NCBI RefSeq assembly: GCF_020873895.1
Contig: NZ_JAHWGT010000043.1
Span: forward strand, 1-56,852
Direction of reading: 5' to 3'
DNA length: 56,852 nucleotides
Source: Streptomyces sp. DH12
Lineage (GTDB): Bacteria; Actinomycetota; Actinomycetes; Streptomycetales; Streptomycetaceae
In this document: positions 32,438 through 40,628 of the stretch, piece after piece
Layout: each line of letters opens with the position of its first letter
Numbering within the stretch: the stretch's first letter is position 1
Notes under the pieces: model-generated
What the model was told of the DNA's origin: nothing
The model's input: only the letters and a program-made list of their open reading frames with translations
The model's database searches: none
Made by a program: the position numbers and the translations under genes

Positions 32438-33586
32438 ATGCGCCACGGACCCGGACCCCTGCCCCTCCCCGTCGTCCTCGCCGGCGCCCGCGGCCACGGC
32501 CGCCGGCACCTGGAGAACGTCCGCCGCCTCGCCGACGCCGGCCTCGTACGGCTCGCCGGGGTCTGCGAACTGCGCCCCCTCGACCCGGCCGAACTCGACG
32601 GGTTCCCCGACGTCGCCCAGTCCGACGACCTCGGCGCGCTCCTCGACGCCACCGGCGCCCGCGCCGTCGTCGTCTGCACGCCCATCGACACCCACACCGA
32701 CCTCGCGCTCACCGCGGCGCGGCGCGGCGTCCACCTCCTCCTGGAGAAGCCGCCCGCCCCGTCCTTCGCGGACTTCCACCGCATCCGCGACGCGGTGCGC
32801 CTGGCCGGCACCGCCTGCCAGATCGGCTTCCAGTCACTCGGCTCGCACGCCCTGGGCGCCATCGCCGAACTCGTCGCCGAGGGCGCCGTCGGCGAGGTCA
32901 CCGGCATCGGCGCCGCCGGCGCCTGGGCCCGCGACGAGGCGTACTTCCGCCGCTCGCCGTGGGCGGGGAAGCGCCGCCTGAACGGCGCCGACGTGGTCGA
33001 CGGGGTGCTCACCAACCCCCTCGCCCACGCCGTCGCCACCGCCCTGGCCCTCGACGGCAGCCCCTTCGCCGAGGACGTCGCGGACATCGAGCTGGAACTG
33101 GCCCGCGCCAACGACATCGAGGCCGACGACACCTCCTGCCTGCGCGTCACCACCGCGCGCGGCACCCGCGTCACCGCCGCCGTCACCCTCTGCGCCGAGC
33201 AGCCCGGCGAGCCGTACGTCCTCGTCCACGGCCGGCGCGGCCGCATCACCTTCTGGTACAAGCACGACCGCGTCTTGGTGCAGCGGGCCGGGCACGGCCC
33301 CGTGGAGACGGTGCACGGCCGCACCGACCTCCTGGAGAACCTGGTCCACCACCTCGCGGACGGCGACGAGCTCCTCGTCCCGCCCGACCGGGCCGGCGCC
33401 TTCATGCGCGTCGTCGAAGCCGTCCGCACCGCCCCCGACCCCCGCCCCCTGCCCGCCGGGCGCTGGTACGCCGAGGAGGCGGCCGACGGGACGCGGCGAC
33501 GGGTCGTGAAGGGCGTCGACGGCCTCGTCCACGCGAGCGCCGAGACCCTCTCCCTCTTCTCCGAGCTGGAGGCGAACTCCCCGTGA
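32438..33586 (+). CDS. Gfo/Idh/MocA-family sugar oxidoreductase
   Basis: 382 residues. The N-terminal Rossmann domain (VVLAGARGHGRRHLENVRRL) has an atypical Gly-x-Gly-x-x-Gly with GHGRRH. The EKPP motif LLLEKPPAPS carries the usual active-site lysine. The C-terminal domain has NPLAHAVATALAL, where the His fits the catalytic position. It probably acts on an imported sugar or its DUF6807-linked derivative. It overlaps the next GTG. Confidence 0.85.
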   Translation: MRHGPGPLPLPVVLAGARGHGRRHLENVRRLADAGLVRLAGVCELRPLDPAELDGFPDVAQSDDLGALLDATGARAVVVCTPIDTHTDLALTAARRGVHLLLEKPPAPSFADFHRIRDAVRLAGTACQIGFQSLGSHALGAIAELVAEGAVGEVTGIGAAGAWARDEAYFRRSPWAGKRRLNGADVVDGVLTNPLAHAVATALALDGSPFAEDVADIELELARANDIEADDTSCLRVTTARGTRVTAAVTLCAEQPGEPYVLVHGRRGRITFWYKHDRVLVQRAGHGPVETVHGRTDLLENLVHHLADGDELLVPPDRAGAFMRVVEAVRTAPDPRPLPAGRWYAEEAADGTRRRVVKGVDGLVHASAETLSLFSELEANSP

Positions 33587-34428
33587 CGCACCCGCTGCCC
33601 CTGCGCTGCGCGGGACGGACCGTGGCCCGCTACGTCCACCCGGACGACCTGCCGGCCCGCCTCTCGCCCCGCCCCTACCTGCACCCCGTCACCACCCTCG
33701 CCGGCACCCCCGTCACCGAGGCGCGCCCCGCCGACCACCTCCACCACCTCGGCGTGTCCGTCGCCGTGCCCGACGTCGAGGGCCGCAACTTCTGGGGCGG
33801 CCGCACCTACGTCGCCGGCCGGGGCCCCACCGAACTCGACAACCACGGCGAGCAGCGCCACCGCGCCTGGCGGCTGCGCGACCCGGACGGCTTCGTGGAG
33901 GACCTCGTGTGGACCTCCGGCGGCAGGGACCTCCTGCGCGAACGCCGCACCGTCGCCGCCACGCCCCTCACCTCCGACGCCTGGGCGCTGGACCTCACCT
34001 GCGCCCTCACCAACCCCGGCGGCACGGCCCTGACCATCGGCTCCCCGGCCACCAACGGCCGCCCCGGCGCCGGGTACGGCGGCTTCTTCTGGCGCGCCCC
34101 CAAGCAGGCCGCGGGCACCCCGGCGCCCGAGGTGTTCACCGCCGACGCGGAGGGCGAGGACGCCGTCCACGGCCGGCCGGCCGACTGGCTGGCGCTGCGC
34201 GGCGCCGCCTACACCCTCGTCTTCGCCGGCGCCACCGGCCCCACTCGCCGCGACCCGTGGTTCGTCCGCACCGCCGAGTACCCGGGCGTCGGCTCGTCCC
34301 TCGCCGCGGCCGCCCGCCTGCCCGTCCCGGCCGGCGGCACCGTCGTCCGCCGGGTGGTCACCGTCGTCGCGGACGGGCGCCTGGACCGCCCCGCGGCCGC
34401 CGCCCTCGTACGGAAGGCGCTGTCATGA
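33583..34428 (+). CDS. DUF6807 / PmoA-like protein
   Basis: 281 residues, GTG start overlapping the oxidoreductase stop. It has the all-beta PmoA-like pattern with RPYLHPVTTLAGTPVTE, HHLGVSVAVPDVEGRNFWGG and GYGGFFWRAPK. These proteins regularly neighbour Gfo/Idh/MocA oxidoreductases in sugar loci, but their activity is not established to my knowledge. It has no signal peptide. Its TGA overlaps the GH43 ATG. Confidence 0.8.
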   Translation: MTHPLPLRCAGRTVARYVHPDDLPARLSPRPYLHPVTTLAGTPVTEARPADHLHHLGVSVAVPDVEGRNFWGGRTYVAGRGPTELDNHGEQRHRAWRLRDPDGFVEDLVWTSGGRDLLRERRTVAATPLTSDAWALDLTCALTNPGGTALTIGSPATNGRPGAGYGGFFWRAPKQAAGTPAPEVFTADAEGEDAVHGRPADWLALRGAAYTLVFAGATGPTRRDPWFVRTAEYPGVGSSLAAAARLPVPAGGTVVRRVVTVVADGRLDRPAAAALVRKALS

Positions 34429-35951
34429 GCCCCGTCCCCTCCGCCGACCTCGGCGACGGCACCTACCGCAACCCCGTCCTGCACGCCGACTGGTCCGACC
34501 CCGACGTCATCGCCGTCGGCGACGACTTCCACCTCACGGCGTCCAGCTTCGGCCGCGCCCCCGGCCTGCCCCTGCTCCACTCCCGCGACCTCGTCAACTG
34601 GACGCTCGTCGGGCACGCCCTGGAACGCCTGGAGCCCGCCGCCGAGTTCGCCGCGCCCCGCCACGACAAGGGCGTGTGGGCGCCCAGCCTCCGCCACGCC
34701 GACGGCCGGTACTGGATCTTCTGGGGCGACCCGGACCACGGCATCCACCAGATCAGCGCCGAGGACGTCCGCGGCCCGTGGACCGAGCCGTACCTGCTGA
34801 AGGCGGGCAAGGGCCTGATCGACCCCTGCCCGCTGTGGGACGACGAGACCGGCGAGGCGTACCTCGTGCACGCCTGGGCGAAGTCCCGGTCCGGGGTGAA
34901 GAACCGCCTCACCGGCCACCGGATGAGCCGCGACGGCCGCGCCCTCCTCGACGCCGGGGAGGTCGTCGTGGACGCCGACCGGATACCCGGCTGGTTCACC
35001 CTCGAAGGGCCCAAGCTGTACCGGCACGACGGCTGGTTCTGGATCTTCGCGCCGGCCGGCGGCGTCGAGACGGGCTGGCAGGGCGTCTTCCGCTCCCGCG
35101 ACTTCACCGGCCCCTACGAGGAGCGGATCGTCCTCGCCCAGGGCCGCACCGGCGTCAACGGCCCCCACCAGGGCGGCTGGGTGCGCACCCCGGCGGGCGA
35201 GGACTGGTTCCTGCACTTCCAGGCGCGCGGCGCGTACGGCAGGGTCCTGCACCTGCAGCCGATGACGTGGGACGCGGACGGCTGGCCCGTCATCGGCGAC
35301 GCGGGCGAACCGGTCGGCACCCACCGCAAGCCGGCCGCGCCCCCGCAGCCCGCACGGGCGCCGGCCACCGACGACCCCTTCCCCGGCGGCCGCTTCGGAC
35401 GGCAGTGGCAGTGGACCGCCAACCCCCGCCCCGGGTGGACCGTCGAGCACGGCGGCGACGGGCTGCGCCTGGCGTGCGTCCGCACCGGCGACGCCCACGA
35501 CCTGCGCCTCCTGCCGCACGTCCTGACCCAGCGGCTGCCCGCCGAGACGTTCACCGCCGAGGTGGGGCTGGTCCTCGACGGCACCGAACCGGGCGCGCGG
35601 GCCGGGTTCGCCGTACTGGGCGACGCCTTCTCCTGGATCGGCCTGGAGCGGGGCGCCGACGGGGCAGCGCGGCTGGTGCACCGGTTCGCCGAGCCGGTGG
35701 CCGAGGCCGAACGCGACGCCGCCCACCCCCGTCCCGCCCCCGGCGGCCGGGCCGGGCTGCGGATCGAGGTGTCGGCCGGGGCACGGTGCCGGTTCCTGGC
35801 CGACACCGGCGACGGCTGGCACTCCTCAGGGCCGGTCTTCGCCGCCACGCCGTGGCGCTGGGTCGGCGCGCTGCTCGGCCTCTTCGCGGCGGCGCCCCCG
35901 GGCGGGGGGAGCGCCGGGACGGCCACCTTCACGGAGTTCCGCGTCCGCTGA
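34425..35951 (+). CDS. GH43 glycosidase with C-terminal beta-sandwich, cytoplasmic
   Basis: 508 residues without signal peptide. The five-bladed propeller spans about 12-305, with catalytic base Asp25 in WSDPDV, pKa-modulating Asp in GLIDPCPLW and general acid Glu in FTLEGPKLY. The PRHDKGVWAPSLR and SSFGRAPGLPLLHSRDLVNW motifs match beta-xylosidase/alpha-arabinofuranosidase subfamilies (GH43_12-like). The beta-sandwich at about 325-505 is the usual accessory domain. It would trim arabinose or xylose from imported pectic oligosaccharides. Confidence 0.88.
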   Translation: MSPVPSADLGDGTYRNPVLHADWSDPDVIAVGDDFHLTASSFGRAPGLPLLHSRDLVNWTLVGHALERLEPAAEFAAPRHDKGVWAPSLRHADGRYWIFWGDPDHGIHQISAEDVRGPWTEPYLLKAGKGLIDPCPLWDDETGEAYLVHAWAKSRSGVKNRLTGHRMSRDGRALLDAGEVVVDADRIPGWFTLEGPKLYRHDGWFWIFAPAGGVETGWQGVFRSRDFTGPYEERIVLAQGRTGVNGPHQGGWVRTPAGEDWFLHFQARGAYGRVLHLQPMTWDADGWPVIGDAGEPVGTHRKPAAPPQPARAPATDDPFPGGRFGRQWQWTANPRPGWTVEHGGDGLRLACVRTGDAHDLRLLPHVLTQRLPAETFTAEVGLVLDGTEPGARAGFAVLGDAFSWIGLERGADGAARLVHRFAEPVAEAERDAAHPRPAPGGRAGLRIEVSAGARCRFLADTGDGWHSSGPVFAATPWRWVGALLGLFAAAPPGGGSAGTATFTEFRVR

Positions 35952-35981
35952 CCGCGCCGCCCGGCCCCCGCACCCGCACCC

Positions 35982-36026
35982 GTACGTCCATCGTCCCCGC
36001 ACGTCCACCGTCCCCGTACGTCCCAC
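35982..36026. repeat. 17-bp tandem repeat before the pectate lyase fusion gene
   Basis: Two and a half units, GTACGTCCATCGTCCCC, GCACGTCCACCGTCCCC and a partial GTACGTCCC, ending just before the GGAGGAG ribosome site. Confidence 0.7.
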
Positions 36027-36042
36027 GTCTGGAGGAGCCGTC

Positions 36043-38106
36043 ATGCCGTACCCGTGGAGCAAGCGCTTGCCGGGGCGGGCCCTGGCCGCGGTCACCGCCC
36101 TGGTGGCCGCCCTGGGCCTCGCCACGGTGAGCCCGGCGGGGGCCGCCGGGGCCACCGCAGCCGCAGAGGCGCCCGGAGCCGCAGAGGCGCCCGAGGCCGC
36201 AGAGACGCCCGGGGCCGGCGGCCCCGGGGCGCCCCGCGCCGCGCACCCGTCCGCACCGCGCTGGGCGGAACACCCGCACGGCTTCGCCTCACTCGCCGGC
36301 GGGACCACCGGCGGTCGGGGCGGCAAGGTCGTCACCGTCCGCACCCAGGCCGAGCTGGCCAGGTACGCGGGCGCCGCCGAGCCCTACGTCATCCGGGTCG
36401 CGGGGACCATCCCCGTCGAGCCCTTCGGGTCCTCGATCACCGTCGCCTCGGACAAGACCGTCATCGGCGTCGGCACCGGCGGCGAGATCGTCCACGGCGA
36501 GCTGCAGCTGAAGCCCGGCACGCACAACGTGATCATCCGCAACCTCACCCTGCGCGACTCCCGCGTCCCGGGCGACTGGGACGGCAAGACCAACGACTTC
36601 GACGGCATCCAGATGGACTCCGCCCACCACGTGTGGATCGACCACAACCGCTTCGCGCGCCTCGGCGACGGACTGCTCGACATCCGCAGGGACAGCCAGT
36701 ACGTCACCGTCTCCCACAACCACTTCGACGACCACAACAAGGCGTTCGGCATCGGCTGGACCGACAACGCCACCACCCAGATCACCATCGACCACAACTG
36801 GTTCAGCGGCACCAAGCAGCGCAACCCCTCGGCCGACAACTGCGCCTACGCCCACCTCTACAACAACTACCTCTCCTCCCAGGTCGCGGACGGCGACCCC
36901 GTGTGGACCTACGGCACCTGGGCGCGCGGCCGGACCCGGATGGTCATCGAGAACAGCTTCTACGACGGCGTCCAGCACCCCCACCAGGCCGACGCCACCG
37001 CCGAACTGGTCGAGCGCGGCTCGATCCTGAAGGGCACCACCGGCCGGCGCGACGAGTGGGGCGCCGCCTTCGACCCGCGCGCCCACTACGCCTACCGCCT
37101 CGACCCGGCCGCCGCCGTGCCAGCGCTGGTGACGCGCTTCTCCGGGCCGCAGCAGAGCCTCGGCACCGACACCGCGCTCGACGTGCCCGCCGCGTACCGC
37201 ACCGTCCAGGCCGCCGTGGACGCCGTCCCGGCCGGCAACGACGGGACCGTCACGGTCCGGATCGCGCCCGGAACGTACCGGGAGCAGGTCCGCGTCCCCG
37301 CCGGCAAGCCGAGGATCGCCTTCCGGGGGACGGGCCGCAGCCGCGCCGACACGGTGATCGTGTACGACACGCCGAACGAGTACGGGGGTTCGTCCGCCAG
37401 CGCCACCGTCCTGATCGCCGCCTCCGACGTCACCGCCCGCAACCTCACCTTCGTCAACGACTTCGACGAGGCGGCGGTCGAGCTGAAGGGCGAACAGGCC
37501 CTCGCCATGAAGACCACCGGCGACCGGATCGTCTTCGAGGACACCGCCTTCAAGGGCAACCAGGACACGCTGATGACCGACAGCCCCCGGCTCGACGCCG
37601 TCAGCCGGGTGTACCTCCGCGACGTGTACATCGAGGGGGACGTCGACTTCCTGTACGGGCGGGCCACCACCGTCGTCGACCGGTCGCTGATCCGGGCGCT
37701 CGACCGCGGCTCCGCCACGAACAACGGGTACGTCACCGCCGCCAGCACCTTCAAGGACAACCCGTACGGCTTCCTGATCACCCGCTCCCGGATCGTCAGC
37801 GACGCGCCGGCCGGCACCTACCACCTCGGCCGGCCCTGGCACCCGGGCGGCAACCCGGACGCCGTCGGCCAGGTGCTGATCCGGGAGACGGAACTGCCCG
37901 CGGCCGTCAAGTCCTCCCCGTGGACCGACATGGGCGGCTTCTCGTGGCGGGACGCCCGCTTCAGCGAGTACCGCAACCACGGTCCTGGCGCGGCCGTCAC
38001 CGAGGACCGCCCGCAGATGTCCGCCGCGCGCGCCGCGGACCACGAGGTCGCCGACTACCTCGCCGGCCACGACGGCTGGGCGCCCCACCGCCGGCACCTC
38101 CCCTAG
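36043..38106 (+). CDS. Secreted pectate lyase (PL1) - pectin methylesterase (CE8) fusion
   Basis: 687 residues. Signal peptide ~1-36, then a low-complexity linker (36-75) made from an 18-bp repeat. PL1 spans about 75-365, with DGIQMDSAHHVWIDHNRF for calcium and Arg260 in KQRNPSADNCAYAHLYNN. CE8 spans about 375-680, with catalytic Gln507/Asp508 in GNQDTLM, Asp535 in GDVDFLYGRA and Arg597 in LGRPW. One chain can strip methyl esters and cut the bared polygalacturonate by beta-elimination. It is a single uninterrupted frame. Confidence 0.93.
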   Translation: MPYPWSKRLPGRALAAVTALVAALGLATVSPAGAAGATAAAEAPGAAEAPEAAETPGAGGPGAPRAAHPSAPRWAEHPHGFASLAGGTTGGRGGKVVTVRTQAELARYAGAAEPYVIRVAGTIPVEPFGSSITVASDKTVIGVGTGGEIVHGELQLKPGTHNVIIRNLTLRDSRVPGDWDGKTNDFDGIQMDSAHHVWIDHNRFARLGDGLLDIRRDSQYVTVSHNHFDDHNKAFGIGWTDNATTQITIDHNWFSGTKQRNPSADNCAYAHLYNNYLSSQVADGDPVWTYGTWARGRTRMVIENSFYDGVQHPHQADATAELVERGSILKGTTGRRDEWGAAFDPRAHYAYRLDPAAAVPALVTRFSGPQQSLGTDTALDVPAAYRTVQAAVDAVPAGNDGTVTVRIAPGTYREQVRVPAGKPRIAFRGTGRSRADTVIVYDTPNEYGGSSASATVLIAASDVTARNLTFVNDFDEAAVELKGEQALAMKTTGDRIVFEDTAFKGNQDTLMTDSPRLDAVSRVYLRDVYIEGDVDFLYGRATTVVDRSLIRALDRGSATNNGYVTAASTFKDNPYGFLITRSRIVSDAPAGTYHLGRPWHPGGNPDAVGQVLIRETELPAAVKSSPWTDMGGFSWRDARFSEYRNHGPGAAVTEDRPQMSAARAADHEVADYLAGHDGWAPHRRHLP

Positions 38107-38223
38107 CAGCCGCCGGCCGCCGGCCGCGCCCGCGGCAACCAGCGGCGGCACCCGCGGCGACCGACAGCCGTACACCCGTACACCCGCACACCCGACACCC
38201 GTACTCAGAGAGAAGAGCCGACC

Positions 38224-39564
38224 ATGACCAACCCCCGGAGCTCCAGAGGTCGCGCGGCCACGGCCGTCGCCCTGACCGCCGTGCTCGCGCTCACCGCCAC
38301 CGGCTGCGGCGACGACGGCAGCGGCGGCAGCGGCGGCGAGGGCTCGGGCAAGGGCACGATCACCTTCTGGGACAACAACGGCGGCGTGCGGACCGCCGTC
38401 TGGCAGGAGATCATCAAGGACTTCGAGGCGAAGCACCCCGACATCGACGTCCGGTACGTGCCCATCCCCAGCGAGGACGTCCAGTCGAAGTACGACACGG
38501 CCATCGCCGGCGGCGGCCTGCCGGACGTCGGCGGCGTCGGCGCCGCCTACCTGGCCAACATGGTCGCCCAGAACGCCCTCGAACCGGTCGGCGACCGCGT
38601 CGAGGCGTCCTCCCTCAAGGGCAAGCTCGTCCCCTCCATGGTCGAGTCGGTGAAGTCCGCCGGCGGCCGCGGCGACGAGATGTACTCGGTGCCGACCTCC
38701 GCCAGCAACGGCGTCCTGTACTACCGCACCGACCTGTTCGAGGCGGCCGGGCTGCCCGCGCCCACCACCTGGGACGCCTTCCACACCGCCGCCGTCCGGC
38801 TCACCGACGCCCGGAAGAACAGGTTCGGCTACACCATCCGAGGCGGCTCCGGCTCCATCGCCCAGGCCCTGGACGCCATGTACGGCCAGTCCGGCATCAC
38901 CGAGTTCTGGAAGGGCGACCGGACCACCGTCAACGACCCGAGGAACGTCGCCGCCCTGAAGAAGTACGTCGCCCTCTACAAGAAGACGACGCCCGAGGCC
39001 GACGTCAACAACGACTTCAAGAAGATGAACGCCCAGTTCGACTCGGGCTCCATCGCGATGATGAACCACAACCTCGGTAGCTACACCGACCACGTGAAGG
39101 CGCTCGGCACGGGCAAGTTCGCGGGCATACCGAACCCGGTCGGGCCGGACGGCGTCCGCGTCCAGGTCTCCAACCCGGTGGACGGCCTCGGGCTCTTCCG
39201 CGGCAGCAAGAACAAGGCCGCCGCCTGGAAGTTCATCGAGTTCGCCGCCTCCCACGCCTCCAACAGCAAGTGGAACCGGTCGGCCGGCGCCATCCCCGCC
39301 AACACCGACGCGGCCGGCGACCCCTGGTTGGAGGAGGCCCAGGCCACCAAGCTCGGCGCGCGCTCCCTCACCGACGGCTCCACGAAGATCGTGCAGCTGC
39401 CGTACTACCTCCCCGACTGGAACAAGATCAGCAAGTCGGAGAACGAGCCGAACTTCCAGCGGGTCCTGCTCGGCGCGATGACCGCCGAGAAGTTCCTCGA
39501 CACCCTCGCCGAGCAGCTCGACGCGGCCCAGGCCGAGTGGAACGAGCAGCTCAAGAAGGGCTGA
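38224..39564 (+). CDS. Sugar-binding lipoprotein of ABC importer
   Basis: 446 residues. Lipobox LTATGCGDD with lipidation at Cys28, a Gly/Ser spacer, then an extracellular solute-binding family 1 fold (TITFWDNNGGVRTAVWQEII, GGLPDVGGVGAAYLANM, YYRTDLFEAAGLPAPTTWDA). It should deliver oligosaccharides to the permeases at 30583-32432, from which it is separated by ~5.8 kb, an unusual layout. Ribosome site AGAGAAG. Confidence 0.92.
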   Translation: MTNPRSSRGRAATAVALTAVLALTATGCGDDGSGGSGGEGSGKGTITFWDNNGGVRTAVWQEIIKDFEAKHPDIDVRYVPIPSEDVQSKYDTAIAGGGLPDVGGVGAAYLANMVAQNALEPVGDRVEASSLKGKLVPSMVESVKSAGGRGDEMYSVPTSASNGVLYYRTDLFEAAGLPAPTTWDAFHTAAVRLTDARKNRFGYTIRGGSGSIAQALDAMYGQSGITEFWKGDRTTVNDPRNVAALKKYVALYKKTTPEADVNNDFKKMNAQFDSGSIAMMNHNLGSYTDHVKALGTGKFAGIPNPVGPDGVRVQVSNPVDGLGLFRGSKNKAAAWKFIEFAASHASNSKWNRSAGAIPANTDAAGDPWLEEAQATKLGARSLTDGSTKIVQLPYYLPDWNKISKSENEPNFQRVLLGAMTAEKFLDTLAEQLDAAQAEWNEQLKKG

Positions 39565-39604
39565 GGTCCCCCAAACCGGTCGGCGGCGGTACGGGTCGCG
39601 CCCC

Positions 39605-39682
39605 GCCGCCGACCACCGGCCGCCCCGCCACCGGCCGCCGACCACCGGCCGCCCGTCACCCGCCGCCGACCACCGACCGCCC
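39605..39682. repeat. 21-bp direct repeat, three copies
   Basis: Three copies of a 21-bp unit starting GCCGCCGACCACCG (39605, 39634, 39662), the last with one change, spaced 28-29 bp apart between the lipoprotein and acetylesterase genes. Confidence 0.65.
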
Positions 39683-39742
39683 GCCGACCCGGGCGCCGGC
39701 CCCCCGCCCCCGTCCCGCCGTACGAGAGCGAGCCACGACGAC

Positions 39743-40570
39743 GTGTCCCTCAGCCGCAGACAGACCGTGACGGCCCTCGCCGCCGCCCTCCCCGCCGCGA
39801 CGGCGCTCACCGCCCACCCGGCCGCCGCCGCCCGCCCGCGCGCCACCCCCCGGACCCTGTACGTCGCCGGGGACTCCACGGCCGCCCCGAAGTACGCCGA
39901 CGCCGCCCCGGAGACCGGCTGGGGCATGGCCCTGCCCCTCTTCCTCGGCCCGCACCTGCGCGTCGCCAACCACGCGGTCAACGGCCGCAGTTCGCGCAGC
40001 TTCCTCGACGAGGGCCGACTCGCCCCGATCGAGGCCGCCCTCCGCCCCGGCGACCTGCTCCTGATCCAGTTCGGCCACAACGACCAGAAGACCGAGGACC
40101 CCGCCCGCCACACCGAACCCTGGACCACCTACCGGGAGCACCTGCTCCGCTACGTCTCGGCCGCCCGCGCCCGAGGCGCGCGGCCCGTCCTGCTGACCTC
40201 CGTGGAGCGGCGCAGGTTCGACGCCGAGGGGAAGGCCGTCCCGACCCACGGCGCCTACCCGGCCGCCATGCGCGCGCTCGCCGCCGAGCACGGCGTCGAC
40301 CTCGTCGACGTCCAGGCGGCGTCGCTCGCCCTGTGGGGGCGGCTGGGCCCCGAGGCGTCCAAGGAGTACTTCCTGTGGCCGGCTCCCGGCGAGTGGCCCC
40401 AGTACCCCGACGGCAAGCAGGACAACACCCACTTCCGGCCGCGCGGGGCGATCGAGGTCGCCCGCATGGTGGCCGCCGGCCTGTGCCGCACCCGCGTGCT
40501 GCGCCCCGGTGACACCCGCCGCCTCGACGCGGACGTCCCGTCCGACCGCATCACCTGGCCCCCCGCCTGA
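39743..40570 (+). CDS. Secreted rhamnogalacturonan acetylesterase (CE12/SGNH)
   Basis: 275 residues, GTG start. A Tat-like signal SLSRRQTVTALAAALPAATA. The SGNH blocks are visible: GDSTAAP with nucleophile Ser, the Gly block GWGMAL and NHAVNGRSSRSF, block III FGHNDQK and block V DNTHFRPRGA. It removes acetyl groups from rhamnogalacturonan I so that lyases can act. Confidence 0.9.
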   Translation: MSLSRRQTVTALAAALPAATALTAHPAAAARPRATPRTLYVAGDSTAAPKYADAAPETGWGMALPLFLGPHLRVANHAVNGRSSRSFLDEGRLAPIEAALRPGDLLLIQFGHNDQKTEDPARHTEPWTTYREHLLRYVSAARARGARPVLLTSVERRRFDAEGKAVPTHGAYPAAMRALAAEHGVDLVDVQAASLALWGRLGPEASKEYFLWPAPGEWPQYPDGKQDNTHFRPRGAIEVARMVAAGLCRTRVLRPGDTRRLDADVPSDRITWPPA

Positions 40571-40574
40571 ACCG

Positions 40575-40614
40575 CCCCGCCCGTACCACCCCGCCCGTAC
40601 CACCCCGCCCGTTT
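40575..40614. repeat. 14-bp tandem repeat
   Basis: CCCCGCCCGTACCA twice in tandem plus a partial third copy (CCCCGCCCGTTT), running to just before the ribosome site of the second pectate lyase. Confidence 0.7.
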
Positions 40615-40628
40615 CCCCAGGAGCCGCA

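Noticed and set aside
36054-39080. 1008-codon frame overlapping the lyase fusion and lipoprotein
   Set aside because: Arg/Pro-rich shadow in another frame; the real proteins have signal peptides and catalytic motifs.
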